From Tissierellia bacterium (GTDB taxonomy: Bacteria; Bacillota; Clostridia; Peptostreptococcales; Acidaminobacteraceae): a stretch of 64,000 bases of DNA. Position 1 is the stretch's first letter. The number at the start of each line of letters is the position of its first letter. The stretch is taken from the NCBI GenBank assembly GCA_012838225.1, contig DUPT01000021.1, positions 1 through 64,000 on the forward strand, read 5' to 3'. The position numbers and the translations under genes were made by a program. Under the pieces are notes generated by a model. The model was not told the origin of the DNA, searched no databases, and saw nothing but the letters and a program-made list of their open reading frames with translations. This document shows, one piece after another, positions 52,254 through 62,224 of this stretch.

Positions 52254-53930
52254 ATGTTTGATCGATCGAAGTTGGATCAAATGAAAGACAAAGCAAACCA
52301 ATACGAAGCCCAGGTGGAGAAATCGATCGCCCGTTTTCCCGAACGGCGTGAAACCTTCGTCACCGGCTCCAATTCGGAAGTTGAGCGGCTCTACACCCCG
52401 GAAGATATTGCCGAGCAAGACTTCCTCGAGGATATCGGTTATCCTGGTTCCTATCCCTTTACCCGTGGTGTCCAGCCCAATATGTACCGGGGTCGTCTGT
52501 GGACGATGCGGATGTATGCCGGTTTCGCGACGGCGGAAGAATCGAATAAACGGTATAAATACCTGGTCGAGCAGGGCTCGAGCGGCCTGAGTGTCGCCTT
52601 CGATCTGCCGACCCAGATCGGGTATGACTCCGATCACGCCTTAAGTGAGGGTGAGGTCGGTAAGGTCGGTGTCGCGATCGACTCCTTGGCCGATATGGAA
52701 GTCCTCTTTGATGGCATTCCGCTCGACAAGGTCTCGACCTCGATGACGATCAATGCTCCGGCCAGCATCCTGCTGGCGATGTATATCGCCGTGGCAGAGA
52801 AGCAAGGGGTGTCGGCCGATAAGCTTCGCGGCACGATCCAAAATGACATCCTGAAGGAATACATCGCCCGCGGGACGTATATCTTCCCGACGGAGCCGTC
52901 GATGAGACTGATCACCGATATCTTTGCCTACTGTTCGGAGCATGTGCCGCAGTGGAATACGATCAGTATCTCGGGCTATCATATCCGAGAAGCCGGCTCG
53001 ACCGCCGCCCAAGAGGTCGGCTTTACGCTGGCTGATGGGATCGCTTATGTCGAAGCGGCGCTGGAAGCCGGACTGCAGATCGATGATTTTGCGCCGCGTC
53101 TGAGCTTTTTCTTCAATGCCCATAACGACCTGCTTGAAGAAGTCGCCAAGTACCGGGCCGCTCGCCGGATGTGGGCTCGTCTGATGAAGGAGCGCTTCGG
53201 CGCCAAGAAGGAAAAGAGCATGCAGCTCAAGTTCCATACCCAGACTGCCGGTTCGACCCTGACGGCTCAACAGGCTGAAAACAATATCGTTCGGGTCACC
53301 ATCCAGACCCTGGCGGCGGTGCTGGGTGGAACGCAATCGCTCCACACCAATTCTAAGGACGAAGCACTGGCTCTGCCGAGTGAGCAATCGGTCCGAACAG
53401 CCCTTCGGACGCAACAGATCGTAGCCTATGAATCCGGCGTTACCAATACGGTCGATCCGTTAGCCGGTAGCTACTATATCGAAGCCCTGACCGATCAGAT
53501 TGAACAAGAGGCGATGGACTATATCCGCCGGATCGATGACATGGGCGGAACAGTCGCTGCCATCGATAAGGGCTATATCCAGCGCGAGATCATGGACGCG
53601 GCCTATGAGTATCAGCGGGCAGTCGAATTGAACGAAGCCATCGTAGTCGGCGTCAATAAGTATCAGGTCGAGGAAGAATCACCCACCGGACTGCTCCGGG
53701 TCGATCCGGTCGTCGGTGAGAATCAAACCAAAAAACTGCAGGCACTGCGCTCAAGCCGTGACAATGAAGCGGTCGAGGCCGCCCTGGCCGGACTGAAAAA
53801 AGCCTGTGAAGGTGATGAGAATGTGATGCCCTTTATCATCGAAGCCGTCAAAACGTATGCCACCCTCGGTGAGATCGCCGATGTCATGCGCTCGGTGTTT
53901 GGTGAGTACCAACAGGCTGTCATAGTTTAA
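52254..53930 (+). CDS. Methylmalonyl-CoA mutase, large (catalytic) subunit
   Basis: 558 residues, a stand-alone mutase barrel. Family segments: [68 protein letters not shown] and [13 protein letters not shown]. It turns succinyl-CoA into (R)-methylmalonyl-CoA (reversible) with adenosylcobalamin bound by the small subunit encoded next. AAGGAGG site before the ATG. First gene of a seven-gene-plus region of the methylmalonyl-CoA pathway. Isobutyryl-CoA mutase is a less likely reading given epimerase and decarboxylase downstream. Confidence 0.94.
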   Translation: MFDRSKLDQMKDKANQYEAQVEKSIARFPERRETFVTGSNSEVERLYTPEDIAEQDFLEDIGYPGSYPFTRGVQPNMYRGRLWTMRMYAGFATAEESNKRYKYLVEQGSSGLSVAFDLPTQIGYDSDHALSEGEVGKVGVAIDSLADMEVLFDGIPLDKVSTSMTINAPASILLAMYIAVAEKQGVSADKLRGTIQNDILKEYIARGTYIFPTEPSMRLITDIFAYCSEHVPQWNTISISGYHIREAGSTAAQEVGFTLADGIAYVEAALEAGLQIDDFAPRLSFFFNAHNDLLEEVAKYRAARRMWARLMKERFGAKKEKSMQLKFHTQTAGSTLTAQQAENNIVRVTIQTLAAVLGGTQSLHTNSKDEALALPSEQSVRTALRTQQIVAYESGVTNTVDPLAGSYYIEALTDQIEQEAMDYIRRIDDMGGTVAAIDKGYIQREIMDAAYEYQRAVELNEAIVVGVNKYQVEEESPTGLLRVDPVVGENQTKKLQALRSSRDNEAVEAALAGLKKACEGDENVMPFIIEAVKTYATLGEIADVMRSVFGEYQQAVIV

Positions 53931-53940
53931 GGAGAATAGA

Positions 53941-54336
53941 ATGGAACAGATGATTCGTGTTTTAGTGGCCAAGCCCGGTCTGGACGGTCATGACCGAGGA
54001 GCCAAGGTGATCGCTCGGGCGCTGCGTGATGCCGGGATGGAAGTGATCTATACCGGTCTGCGCCAGACACCGGAGCAGATCGTGGCGGCGGCCATCCAAG
54101 AGGATGTCGATTGCGTTGCCATCAGCATCCTGTCCGGTGCCCATAATACCCTGCTGCCCAAGGTAGCTGCCTTGCTAAAAGAGCAGGGAGCGGAGGATAT
54201 TTTGATGCTGGGCGGCGGCGTGATCCCGGATGAAGACATTCCCTTCCTGCTCGATAATGGCATCAAGGCCGTATTCACGCCCGGGACTCCGACCTCGAAG
54301 ATCGTTGAGTGCATCAAAGAAAATGTGACCAAATGA
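53941..54336 (+). CDS. Methylmalonyl-CoA mutase, cobalamin-binding small subunit
   Basis: 131 residues, B12-binding domain with D15-x-H17-x-x-G20 ([10 protein letters not shown]), [12 protein letters not shown] and GGGVIPDED, the full base-off/His-on cobalamin pattern. Combines with the large subunit. AAGGAG site before the ATG, 10 bases after the large-subunit gene; ends overlapping meaB (ATGA). Confidence 0.95.
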   Translation: MEQMIRVLVAKPGLDGHDRGAKVIARALRDAGMEVIYTGLRQTPEQIVAAAIQEDVDCVAISILSGAHNTLLPKVAALLKEQGAEDILMLGGGVIPDEDIPFLLDNGIKAVFTPGTPTSKIVECIKENVTK

Positions 54337-55253
54337 AATGGACTGAACCCCGCCAGATCGCCCGCTTGATCAGTGCCGTTGAGGACGGGCGGCCCGGTCA
54401 TGAGGAGCAGCTAAAGGAGCTGTTCTATCAGACGGGACAGGCCCATGTCATCGGCGTGACGGGTCCGCCCGGCGCCGGCAAAAGCTCATTGACTGATAAG
54501 CTGGCCAAGTATTATGTCGACCAGGGCAAAAGGGTCGGCATCATCGCGGTCGATCCGACCAGTCCGTTCAGCGGCGGTTCGATCCTGGGCGACCGTATCC
54601 GGATGAACGATCTGACGACCAATCCCAATGTCTTTATCCGAAGCATGGGTACTAGGGGTCACCTCGGAGGTCTGGCCTCCTCGACCCACCTGGTCAAGCA
54701 GATCCTGGATGGCGCCGGCGCCGATATCATCTTTATCGAGACGGTCGGTGTCGGTCAATCCGAAGTCGAAATCGTTCAGGCAGCCGATACGGTGCTGATG
54801 GTGATGGTGCCGGGACTGGGTGATGATATCCAGAGCATGAAGGCCGGTATCATGGAGATCGGTGATGTCTTCGCCATCAATAAGGCCGACCTGCCGGGAG
54901 CCGATCGGGCCAAGATCGATATCCAGAATATGCTGACCTTTCAGCCGGAAAAGGACTGGTTGCCTCTGGTTCAGATGGTGTCGGTCAAGGAGAACACCGG
55001 CATCGAGGAACTGGCCAAGGCGATCGAGATGCATCGGAGCTTCTTGAACGAAGAGGACCGTTTGGCCATCAGACGAAAACGTAATACCCGCAATGAACTG
55101 ATCGATCTGCTCTATGATAAGCTGTATCGGCGCCTGGTGACCCAGGGCAATTTCGAGCGGTATCTCGAGCAGATCGTTGAGAAGACACTCGATCCCTATA
55201 GTGCGATCGATAAGCTGTTAGAAGATTTGAGGAGTGAGAATGAAAACGATTAA
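54333..55253 (+). CDS. meaB: Methylmalonyl-CoA mutase-associated GTPase MeaB
   Basis: 306 residues. P-loop GPPGAGKS at 44-51, [33 protein letters not shown] and NKAD. The G3E-type GTPase loads and protects adenosylcobalamin on the mutase. ATG overlaps the small-subunit stop by 4 bases and has no clear own ribosome-binding site, so it depends on coupling. Confidence 0.95.
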   Translation: MKWTEPRQIARLISAVEDGRPGHEEQLKELFYQTGQAHVIGVTGPPGAGKSSLTDKLAKYYVDQGKRVGIIAVDPTSPFSGGSILGDRIRMNDLTTNPNVFIRSMGTRGHLGGLASSTHLVKQILDGAGADIIFIETVGVGQSEVEIVQAADTVLMVMVPGLGDDIQSMKAGIMEIGDVFAINKADLPGADRAKIDIQNMLTFQPEKDWLPLVQMVSVKENTGIEELAKAIEMHRSFLNEEDRLAIRRKRNTRNELIDLLYDKLYRRLVTQGNFERYLEQIVEKTLDPYSAIDKLLEDLRSENEND

Positions 55254-55647
55254 ACTGGACCATATCGGGATCGCCGTCGAAAACCTCGACGAGGCGCTCG
55301 AGTTCTGGCAAGATGTCCTGGGACTGGAGTGTCAGGGGACCGAGGTGGTCGAGGAGCAGGCCGTCAAGGTCGCGTTCTTACCGGTCGGTGATACCGAGGT
55401 CGAACTGCTCGAATCGACCACGCCGGATGGACCGATCGCTAAATTCATCGAACGAAACGGCGGCGGCGGTATCCAGCATCTGGCCTTTCGAGTCGATGAT
55501 ATCGAACAAGCGATCGAGTACATGAATGCCAAGGGCATGCGCATGATCGACGGACAGCCGCGCTACGGCGCCGGCGGTGCCAAGATCGCCTTCGTCCATC
55601 CCAAGAGCTCACACCGGGTATTGGTGGAGCTGAGTGAGCGTGAATGA
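55240..55647 (+). CDS. mce: Methylmalonyl-CoA epimerase
   Basis: 135 residues of the VOC fold: metal ligands in DHIGIAVENL, IQHLAFRVDD and VLVEL. It interconverts (R)- and (S)-methylmalonyl-CoA, linking mutase and decarboxylase. ATG at 55240 with AGGAG five bases upstream; overlaps the meaB end by 14 bases and the next gene by 4. Confidence 0.95.
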   Translation: MKTIKLDHIGIAVENLDEALEFWQDVLGLECQGTEVVEEQAVKVAFLPVGDTEVELLESTTPDGPIAKFIERNGGGGIQHLAFRVDDIEQAIEYMNAKGMRMIDGQPRYGAGGAKIAFVHPKSSHRVLVELSERE

Positions 55648-56066
55648 AGCGATACCGCACCTCCCACCTGATCAAAAGCGAGGACTTGAATCATCACGGC
55701 ACACTTTATGCCGGACGCAGCACCGAGTGGCTGGTCGAGAGTGCCTTTATCGCAGCGGCCGCCACCCATGGCGACCCGGAGGAGATCTTATGCCTCAATG
55801 TCCACGGCTTCGTCTTTGAGGCCCCGGTCAAAAAGGGCGAGCTGTTGATGATGACATCGCTCGTTGTCCGGGCCGGCCGAAGCTCGCTGACGGTCCATGT
55901 CACAGCTGAAAACGAGATCAGTCATGTATCACCCACCCAGGGCTTTATCACCTTTGTCACGGTCGATAAGCAGACCCATCGCGCCAAGGCGCACCGGGTG
56001 ACACTCGATGAAACGACCGATCAGGCCGAGCTTGAGCTGAGACAGCAGGCCGCGAAGCTGTATTGA
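55644..56066 (+). CDS. Hot-dog fold acyl-CoA thioesterase
   Basis: 140 residues. Acyl-CoA thioesterase II/YciA-like hot-dog: HLIKSEDLNHHGTLYAGRSTEWLVESAF with the N-H-x-G-T motif, and LNVHGFVFEAPVKKGELLMM. It hydrolyses an acyl-CoA; within this operon propionyl-CoA, succinyl-CoA or a methylmalonyl-CoA by-product are candidates. ATG overlaps the epimerase stop (ATGA). Last gene before a new leader. Confidence 0.88.
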   Translation: MKRYRTSHLIKSEDLNHHGTLYAGRSTEWLVESAFIAAAATHGDPEEILCLNVHGFVFEAPVKKGELLMMTSLVVRAGRSSLTVHVTAENEISHVSPTQGFITFVTVDKQTHRAKAHRVTLDETTDQAELELRQQAAKLY

Positions 56067-56134
56067 CCCTATCACTTAGTGATTGTTCACAACCAATCGG
56101 CCTCAATCCGTCATCGGATGGTTCATATAAACGC

Positions 56135-56140
56135 TATAAT
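56135..56140 (+). promoter_or_regulatory. Candidate -10 element of the methylmalonyl-CoA decarboxylase genes
   Basis: Perfect TATAAT 33 bases before the mmdA start in a 107-base gap; -35 poor. An ATCAC-TTA-GTGAT hairpin earlier in the gap has no T run. Confidence 0.45.
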
Positions 56141-56173
56141 GGTTATAACACTGTGTAACGCATAGGAGAATCG

Positions 56174-57715
56174 ATGAGTAACAAAATTCAGGACTTACAG
56201 GATCGCCGGCAAAAGATCGAAGCCGGGGGCGGACCCGAGAGAATGGAGCGTCAGCATCAGAGCGGCAAATTGACTGCTCGTGAGCGCATCAATCTGCTGT
56301 TTGATGCCGACACCTTCGTTGAACTCGACGCCTTTGTCAAACACCGCAGCACCAACTTCGGCATGGAAAAGGTCCATGCGGCCGCCGAGGGAGTGGTCAC
56401 CGGCTATGGTTATGTCGATGGCCGGGTCGTCTATGCCTATGCCCAGGACTTCACCGTGATCGGGGGAAGTCTGGGTGAGATGCATGCTGCCAAGATCGTC
56501 AAGGTTCAAGAGTATGCCATGAAGGTGGGGGCACCGGTCGTGGGACTAAATGATTCCGGCGGTGCCAGGATCCAAGAAGGGGTCGACGCCCTGAGCGGCT
56601 ACGCCAAGATCTTTTATAATAATACGATCTCATCCGGCGTCATCCCGCAGATCACGGCCATCATGGGCCCGTGTGCCGGCGGAGCCGTCTATTCCCCGGC
56701 CTTGACCGACTTTATCTTCATGGTCGAAGACAGCGCCAAGATGTTCATTACCGGACCCGAGGTCATCAAGGCCGTAACCGGTGAGGATGTCACGGCCGAA
56801 AAGCTCGGCGGTGCCAAGACGCATAACAGCGTCAGCGGCGTGGCGCACTTTAGAGGCTCGACGGATGAGGAAGTGATCTCTGAGATCCGCCGACTGCTCG
56901 GCTTCCTACCCTCCAACAATCTCGAAATCGCCCCGGGGCGTGACATGGGCGAGATCAGAGAGCATATCGCATCGCTCGATACGATCATCCCAGAGAGTCC
57001 GAATCGGGCCTACGACATGTATGCCATCATTGAGGCCCTGGTCGACAATGGCGATTATATGGAGTATCAGAAGTATTATGCCACCAATATGATCACCTGT
57101 TTTGCCCGCATCGGCGGTCAAAGCGTCGGGATCATCGCCAATCAGCCGCGCGTCATGGCAGGCTGTCTCGATGTCAATGCTTCGGATAAGGCAGCCCGGT
57201 TTGTTCGGACCTGTGATGCCTTCAATATCCCGATGCTGACCTTGGTCGATGTACCGGGCTTCTTGCCGGGGACCGATCAGGAGTTCAACGGCATCATCCG
57301 TCACGGCGCCAAGCTGCTCTACGCTTATTCGGAAGCGACCGTCCCGATGGTGACGATGATCGTCCGAAAAGCCTATGGCGGAGCCTATATCGCGATGTGC
57401 TGTAAGGAGCTCGGATCCGATATGGTACTGGCCTGGCCGACGGCTGAGATCGCGGTCATGGGCGCCTCGGGTGCAGCCAATATCATCTTCCGAAAGGATA
57501 TCAAGGAATCGGCTGATCCCGAAGCCACCAGGCAAGACAAGATCGCTGAGTACGAGGCGGGCTTTGCCAATCCGTATAAAGCGGCCGAGCGAGGCTATGT
57601 CGATGATGTCATCGTTCCGTCCGAGTCGAGACTGCGACTGATCGATGCCTTCCGAATGCTCGCAAGCAAACAAGCGGAAAAACCGCGTAAGAAACACGGC
57701 AATATACCGGTATAG
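56174..57715 (+). CDS. mmdA: Methylmalonyl-CoA decarboxylase, carboxyltransferase alpha subunit
   Basis: 513 residues. Crotonase-like carboxyltransferase: GGGPERMERQHQSGKLTARERI, LNDSGGARIQEGVDAL, GPCAGGAVYSPALTDF, VDVPGFLPGTDQE and RKAYGGAYIAM. It moves the carboxyl group from (S)-methylmalonyl-CoA to biotin on the carrier subunit. It could also serve as propionyl-CoA carboxylase beta, but the sodium-pump genes next to it favour the decarboxylase. AGGAGAATCG precedes the ATG. Confidence 0.93.
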   Translation: MSNKIQDLQDRRQKIEAGGGPERMERQHQSGKLTARERINLLFDADTFVELDAFVKHRSTNFGMEKVHAAAEGVVTGYGYVDGRVVYAYAQDFTVIGGSLGEMHAAKIVKVQEYAMKVGAPVVGLNDSGGARIQEGVDALSGYAKIFYNNTISSGVIPQITAIMGPCAGGAVYSPALTDFIFMVEDSAKMFITGPEVIKAVTGEDVTAEKLGGAKTHNSVSGVAHFRGSTDEEVISEIRRLLGFLPSNNLEIAPGRDMGEIREHIASLDTIIPESPNRAYDMYAIIEALVDNGDYMEYQKYYATNMITCFARIGGQSVGIIANQPRVMAGCLDVNASDKAARFVRTCDAFNIPMLTLVDVPGFLPGTDQEFNGIIRHGAKLLYAYSEATVPMVTMIVRKAYGGAYIAMCCKELGSDMVLAWPTAEIAVMGASGAANIIFRKDIKESADPEATRQDKIAEYEAGFANPYKAAERGYVDDVIVPSESRLRLIDAFRMLASKQAEKPRKKHGNIPV

Positions 57716-57723
57716 GAGGATGA

Positions 57724-58155
57724 ATGGAACGTTTTGTTGATCCGACCATCCTTGAGACAATGTCACTTGGAGAAAAACTGCTCGATTCAGCGCTGGTCAT
57801 GCTGCTTGGCATGGGGGTGACATTCCTGGTACTGATTTTTCTGATGTTCAGTATCGGATTGCTTAGACTCCTGTTCCAAGGGAAAACCAAGGCGGAAGAA
57901 CCGGCCCGCCCTAAGCAGCCGGTGGCAGCACCGGCCAAAGCAGTCCCCGTACCGGCGGGAGACGATGAACTGATGGCTGTCATCACCGCGGCTCTGGCCG
58001 CCTCACAAGAGGATGTCATAGCGGTGATCGCAGCTGCTGTAGCTGCCATGGAAACCCCGGGCCGACGACTGAAGATCCAATCGATTCGTCGGGTATCCGA
58101 ACCAATGCCGATCTGGGCCCAGGATGGCCTGATGAAAAATATGACAAGGATGTAA
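57724..58155 (+). CDS. Methylmalonyl-CoA decarboxylase, delta subunit (OadG family)
   Basis: 143 residues. One membrane helix (about 22-44, LVMLLGMGVTFLVLIFLMF), an Ala/Pro linker and a cytosolic C-terminal part ending in a helical segment with PMPIWAQDGLMKNM, the usual end of MmdD-like subunits. It joins the membrane beta subunit to the carboxyltransferase. AGGAGG site upstream. The first 45 residues are strongly similar to the shorter paralogue at 60779. Confidence 0.88.
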   Translation: MERFVDPTILETMSLGEKLLDSALVMLLGMGVTFLVLIFLMFSIGLLRLLFQGKTKAEEPARPKQPVAAPAKAVPVPAGDDELMAVITAALAASQEDVIAVIAAAVAAMETPGRRLKIQSIRRVSEPMPIWAQDGLMKNMTRM

Positions 58156-58164
58156 GGAGAAAAC

Positions 58165-58581
58165 ATGAAAACATACAATATTACCGTAAACGGCACCACA
58201 TACGCGGTCCAAGTCGAAGAGGTCTCGAGCTCCGGCGCTCCGGCTCCGGCCCCGGCTCCGACCCCGGCCCCGGCCCCGACACCACAACCGGCCCCGGCCC
58301 CGGCTCCGGCCGCCAAACCTGAACCGGCTCCGGCTCCGGCCCCCGCTCCGGCTCCGGCCGGCGGTGGCGAAGGCACTGTTTCTTCACCCATGCCCGGCAC
58401 GATCATTGACATTTTGGTCTCGGAAGGCCAACAAGTCGCCGAAGGCGATGTCCTCGTCATCCTCGAAGCCATGAAGATGGAAAACGAGATCATGGCCGCC
58501 TCAGCCGGTACCGTCGGCAAGGTCTACACCACCAAAGGTGCCGCCGTCAATACGGGTGATGCTCTGCTTGATATCGAATAG
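58165..58581 (+). CDS. Methylmalonyl-CoA decarboxylase, biotin carrier (gamma) subunit
   Basis: 138 residues. N-terminal beta segment, an Ala-Pro linker (about 25-66), and a biotinyl domain with EAMKMENE; the biotinylated lysine is K104. It carries CO2 as carboxybiotin from the alpha subunit to the membrane beta subunit. AAGGAG before the ATG. The linker is a repeat of GCTCCGGCC-like codons and is GC-rich. Confidence 0.95.
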   Translation: MKTYNITVNGTTYAVQVEEVSSSGAPAPAPAPTPAPAPTPQPAPAPAPAAKPEPAPAPAPAPAPAGGGEGTVSSPMPGTIIDILVSEGQQVAEGDVLVILEAMKMENEIMAASAGTVGKVYTTKGAAVNTGDALLDIE

Positions 58582-58589
58582 GAGAGGGC

Positions 58590-59720
58590 ATGCTGAATAT
58601 ACTCCTGGACTTTTTTAAAACTTCCGGGTTTAGCGTAGCGACTATTCAACAGATAGGGATGATCTTCGTCAGCTTCGTCCTGTTCTATCTGGCGATCAAG
58701 AAGAAATATGAACCGCTACTGCTGCTCCCAATCGCTTTTGGTATGTTCCTGGTCAACCTCCCCGGGGCGGGTCTGATGGATCCGCCGGTGGATGGCCAAC
58801 CGGGAGGTCTGCTTTACTACTTTTCGATGGGAATCGATCTGGGCATCTATCCGCCGCTGATTTTCTTGGGCGTCGGTGCCATGACGGACTTCGGTCCGCT
58901 GATCGCCAACCCTAAGAGCCTGCTGCTTGGGGCAGCTGCCCAATTCGGCATCTTTGTGACGTTCTTTGGAGCGATCCTGCTGGGCTTTACGGCCCAAGAA
59001 GCCGGTTCGATCGGGATCATCGGTGGAGCCGATGGACCGACGGCGATCTTTACGACCAGTAAGCTGGCCCCACACCTGCTCGGACCGATCGCGGTCGCGG
59101 CCTATAGCTATATGGCCTTGGTGCCGATCATCCAGCCGCCGATTATGAAGCTCTTAACGACCAAGGAAGAGCGAGCCATCAAGATGGTCCAGCTGCGAGA
59201 AGTATCGCGGACCGAACGGATCGTGTTCCCGATCTTTGTTACCGTACTCGTGAGTCTCGTCGTACCGCCGGCCGCGCCGCTGGTCGGCATGCTGATGCTG
59301 GGGAATCTCTTCCGCGAGGCCCTGGTTGTCGATAAGCTAAGAGAGATGGCATCGAATGCCCTGATGTATTCGGTCACGATCTTCCTGGGCTTAAGTGTCG
59401 GTGCCAAAGCGACCGCCGAAGCCTTCTTCAGCCCGATCTTTCTTGGGATCCTGCTGCTGGGTGTGACGGCATTTGCCTTTGGAACGACCGCCGGTGTGAT
59501 CCTGGGTAAGATCATGAACAAGCTCTCAAAGACCCCGATCAATCCCTTGATCGGCTCGGCCGGGGTATCGGCCGTCCCGATGGCGGCTCGAGTGTCTCAG
59601 GTGGTCGGACAGGAAGCCAATCCGTCCAACTTCTTGCTGATGCATGCCATGGGACCCAATGTGGCCGGTGTGATCGGCTCAGCCATCGCAGCCGGGGTGC
59701 TGTTGACCCTGTTTGGTTAA
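58590..59720 (+). CDS. mmdB: Na+-translocating methylmalonyl-CoA decarboxylase, beta subunit
   Basis: 376-residue membrane subunit with about nine helices. Motifs: [20 protein letters not shown] with the Na+-pathway Asp, [16 protein letters not shown], and [16 protein letters not shown]. It decarboxylates carboxybiotin and exports Na+. AGGAG site upstream. Very close to the second copy at 60991 (most residues identical, differences concentrated in the first 30 positions). A terminator follows. Confidence 0.95.
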   Translation: MLNILLDFFKTSGFSVATIQQIGMIFVSFVLFYLAIKKKYEPLLLLPIAFGMFLVNLPGAGLMDPPVDGQPGGLLYYFSMGIDLGIYPPLIFLGVGAMTDFGPLIANPKSLLLGAAAQFGIFVTFFGAILLGFTAQEAGSIGIIGGADGPTAIFTTSKLAPHLLGPIAVAAYSYMALVPIIQPPIMKLLTTKEERAIKMVQLREVSRTERIVFPIFVTVLVSLVVPPAAPLVGMLMLGNLFREALVVDKLREMASNALMYSVTIFLGLSVGAKATAEAFFSPIFLGILLLGVTAFAFGTTAGVILGKIMNKLSKTPINPLIGSAGVSAVPMAARVSQVVGQEANPSNFLLMHAMGPNVAGVIGSAIAAGVLLTLFG

Positions 59721-59731
59721 TACGGATAAGG

Positions 59732-59762
59732 ATACGTGTCCTAGCGGGCACGTATTTTTTTC
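59732..59762 (+). terminator. Terminator of the mmd operon
   Basis: Stem ATACGTGTCC / GGGCACGTAT (one T-G pair), loop TAGC, then TTTTTTC. Confidence 0.85.
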
Positions 59763-59785
59763 TTTGAATCGGTTAAGGAGAGCAC

Positions 59786-60595
59786 ATGAATATCATCGGT
59801 GCCTATTTCAGTCCGACCGGCACAACTAAAAAGATCACTTGGACAGTGGCTGAGGCGATCCATCAAAGCCTTAAGGAATCGATCATTTCTCGGCGAGACT
59901 TCACGCTGCCTCAGGCCAGACAGGCGCCGCTTGAGTTTCTGGTGGGAGATATCGTGGTCCTGGGCATGCCGGTCTATGCCGGACGGGTCCCAAACCTCCT
60001 GTTGCCGTATCTAAGCAGCTTAGCGGGTAGTGGTGCCATCGGTCTGCCGATCGCAGTCTATGGCAATCGTCACTTCGATTATGCGCTGATCGAGCTGTCG
60101 GATATGATGAAGCAGGCCGGCCTTCGGGTGATCGGCGGTGGCGCCTTTATCGGTGAGCACTCCTTCTCGAAGGTCCTAGCTAAGGACCGGCCCGATGACA
60201 ACGACCTGGCTATCGCCAGGCGCTTTGGCGAAGCGATAGCTGAGAAAATACGCCGAAACGACCTGAGCCATGTCAAGCTGCCGGGCGATGAGAACGATCA
60301 GGCCTACTATCAGCCCAAGGCTCAAGCTGGTGATCCGATCGATATCCGGCCGGTCAAACCCGTGACCGATAAAGTGCGGTGTATCGACTGTCGGCTGTGC
60401 GCCAAGCGCTGCCCGCTGGGATCGATCGACTTTGAAGATGTCTCGAAGACCCCCGGCATCTGTATGAAGTGTGGCAGCTGCATCAAGGGCTGCCCGACTC
60501 AAGCGAAGTTCTTTAACGATCCGGGCTATCTGTATCATAAGACAAATCTCGAGGAGACCTATACCGCCCGAAAAGAGCCGGTGTACTTTTTGTAG
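59786..60595 (+). CDS. EFR1-family flavodoxin/ferredoxin protein
   Basis: 269 residues. N-terminal flavodoxin domain (AYFSPTGTTKKI, FMN phosphate loop; GMPVYAGRVP) and C-terminal ferredoxin with two [4Fe-4S] motifs, CIDCRLCAKRC-P and CMKCGSCIKGC-P (about residues 198-238). An electron carrier. AAGGAG site before the ATG. It lies between the complete decarboxylase operon and the second delta/beta pair, as a single gene with terminators on both sides. Partner unknown. Confidence 0.92.
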   Translation: MNIIGAYFSPTGTTKKITWTVAEAIHQSLKESIISRRDFTLPQARQAPLEFLVGDIVVLGMPVYAGRVPNLLLPYLSSLAGSGAIGLPIAVYGNRHFDYALIELSDMMKQAGLRVIGGGAFIGEHSFSKVLAKDRPDDNDLAIARRFGEAIAEKIRRNDLSHVKLPGDENDQAYYQPKAQAGDPIDIRPVKPVTDKVRCIDCRLCAKRCPLGSIDFEDVSKTPGICMKCGSCIKGCPTQAKFFNDPGYLYHKTNLEETYTARKEPVYFL

Positions 60596-60610
60596 GCGGA
60601 TGTTCTGATA

Positions 60611-60645
60611 AGCTTCTAGAAAAAATTATTTTTCCGAAGCTTTTC
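60611..60645 (+). terminator. Putative terminator after the EFR1 gene
   Basis: Stem AGCTTC-TA-GAAAAA paired with TTTTTC-C-GAAGCT, loop ATTA, then TTTCG. A second weak hairpin with TTTTTT follows at 60694-60712. Confidence 0.6.
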
Positions 60646-60715
60646 GAGATGGCATTCAATATAGGAAGAAACTCATTAAACCTTGTTTTATCTTGATATT
60701 TCAAGGTTTTTTGAT

Positions 60716-60744
60716 TTGACACCATTCTTTTTCTTGTTTACCAT
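60716..60744 (+). promoter_or_regulatory. Promoter of the second delta/beta pair
   Basis: TTGACA (60716-60721), 17-base spacer, TACCAT (60739-60744), 35 bases before the start codon. It separates this pair from the mmd operon in regulation. Confidence 0.75.
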
Positions 60745-60778
60745 GAACATGATTCGAAGACCTTTAAGGAGTTCATTC

Positions 60779-60946
60779 ATGGAACAATTGGCCGATCCTA
60801 AGATCATAGAGACCTTGAGCCTGGGCGAAAAAATGTCCGAGTCGCTGCTTGTGATGCTGCTGGGTGTGGGCATCGTCTTCAGTGTCTTAGTCCTGTTGAT
60901 GTTCAGTATCCATCTGCTGAGTGCCATCTTCTATAAGAAGGAATAG
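60779..60946 (+). CDS. Short OadG-family delta subunit, second copy
   Basis: 55 residues from the ATG at 60779 (AGGAG seven bases upstream). It starts [19 protein letters not shown], parallels the first 45 residues of the delta subunit at 57724 (MERFVDPTILETMSLGEKL), and keeps the membrane helix, but lacks the linker and cytosolic C-terminal domain. That missing part binds the carboxyltransferase in known complexes, so this copy may be a minimal anchor. Next gene after 44 bases is the second beta subunit. Confidence 0.8.
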   Translation: MEQLADPKIIETLSLGEKMSESLLVMLLGVGIVFSVLVLLMFSIHLLSAIFYKKE

Positions 60947-60990
60947 CTAAGGCGGCGGCCGATCACTTTTCGACCCGGAATAGGTGGGAC

Positions 60991-62121
60991 ATGTTCGATA
61001 TTATCTATGAATTTTTTCAGTCATCCGGCTTTGGCGCTGTCACCTGGCAGCAGCTGGGCATGATGCTCGTCAGCTTTATCCTGATGTATTTGGCGATCCA
61101 TAAGAAGTATGAGCCGTTGCTTTTGCTGCCGATCGCCTTTGGGATGTTTCTCGTGAATCTGCCGGGGGTGGGTCTGATGGATCCGCCGCTCGATGGTCAG
61201 CCCGGCGGCTTATTGTATTATTTCTCGCAGGGGATCGAGCTGGGGATCTATCCGCCGCTGATTTTCTTGGGGGTCGGGGCGATGACCGATTTTGGTCCGC
61301 TGATCGCCAATCCCAAGGCGCTCTTATTGGGTGCGGCGGCGCAGTTTGGGATCTTCTTTACCTTTTTTGGAGCGATCCTGCTGGGCTTTAGTGCCCCGGA
61401 GGCCGGTTCGATCGGGATCATCGGCGGGGCCGATGGACCGACCGCTATCTTTACGACCACCAAGCTGGCCCCTCATCTGCTGGGTCCGATCGCGGTGGCT
61501 GCCTATTCCTATATGGCGCTGGTACCGATCATTCAGCCACCCATCATGAAGGCGCTGACGACCAAGGAGGAACGGGCCATCGAGATGAAGCAGCTGAGGG
61601 AGGTGTCGCGCAAGGAGCGGATCGTTTTTCCGGTCTTTGTCTCGGCGGTGGTATCACTCGTCGTGCCGCCGGCTGCGCCGCTGGTTGGGATGCTGATGCT
61701 GGGCAATCTCTTCCGGGAGGCCCTGGTGGTCGATAAGCTAAGAGAAATGGCGTCGAATGCTCTGATGTATTCGGTCACGATCTTTCTTGGACTGAGCGTC
61801 GGAGCCAAGGCAACGGCCGAGGCCTTCTTCAGTCCGATCTTTCTGGCCATCCTGCTGCTTGGGGTGAGCGCTTTTGCCTTTGGGACCGCTTCGGGCTTGA
61901 TACTGGCAAAGATCATGAATAAGTTCTCGAAGCAGCCGATCAATCCCTTGATCGGATCGGCCGGTGTGTCGGCGGTGCCGATGGCGGCCCGGGTGACGCA
62001 GGTGGTCGGCCAACAGGCCAATCCGTCCAATTTCTTATTGATGCATGCCATGGGCCCGAATGTGGCCGGTGTGATCGGATCGGCCGTAGCGGCCGGGATC
62101 CTGCTGACACTGTTCGGATAG
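60991..62121 (+). CDS. Na+-pumping decarboxylase beta subunit, second copy
   Basis: 376 residues, the same length as the copy at 58590 and largely identical, including [20 protein letters not shown] and [16 protein letters not shown]. Differences: many conservative changes in the first 35 residues and scattered ones later. It decarboxylates carboxybiotin with Na+ export. No second alpha subunit or biotin carrier is nearby, so it must use partners encoded elsewhere or share those of the mmd operon. AGGTGG before the ATG; terminator after the stop. Confidence 0.92.
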   Translation: MFDIIYEFFQSSGFGAVTWQQLGMMLVSFILMYLAIHKKYEPLLLLPIAFGMFLVNLPGVGLMDPPLDGQPGGLLYYFSQGIELGIYPPLIFLGVGAMTDFGPLIANPKALLLGAAAQFGIFFTFFGAILLGFSAPEAGSIGIIGGADGPTAIFTTTKLAPHLLGPIAVAAYSYMALVPIIQPPIMKALTTKEERAIEMKQLREVSRKERIVFPVFVSAVVSLVVPPAAPLVGMLMLGNLFREALVVDKLREMASNALMYSVTIFLGLSVGAKATAEAFFSPIFLAILLLGVSAFAFGTASGLILAKIMNKFSKQPINPLIGSAGVSAVPMAARVTQVVGQQANPSNFLLMHAMGPNVAGVIGSAVAAGILLTLFG

Positions 62122-62128
62122 ACATTTC

Positions 62129-62152
62129 GAGCGACCCGGTCGCTCTTTTTTT
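62129..62152 (+). terminator. Terminator of the second delta/beta pair
   Basis: Stem GAGCGAC / GTCGCTC, loop CCG, then TTTTTTT. Confidence 0.88.
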
Positions 62153-62179
62153 GTGTCGTTGTGGCTTTGGTTTTAGAAT
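62151..62179 (+). promoter_or_regulatory. Promoter of the hydroxyacid dehydrogenase gene
   Basis: TTGTGT (62151-62156), 17-base spacer, TAGAAT (62174-62179), 45 bases before the start. Confidence 0.6.
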
Positions 62180-62224
62180 GGGTATATCTAGAACGAAAAA
62201 GTTTTATCGTTAGAGGAGGGGTCG

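Noticed and set aside
57609-58520. 303-codon minus-strand frame rich in Ala/Gly across mmdA, delta and biotin-carrier genes
   Set aside because: Its Gly-Ala repeat is the antisense of the Ala-Pro linker; it spans three real genes.
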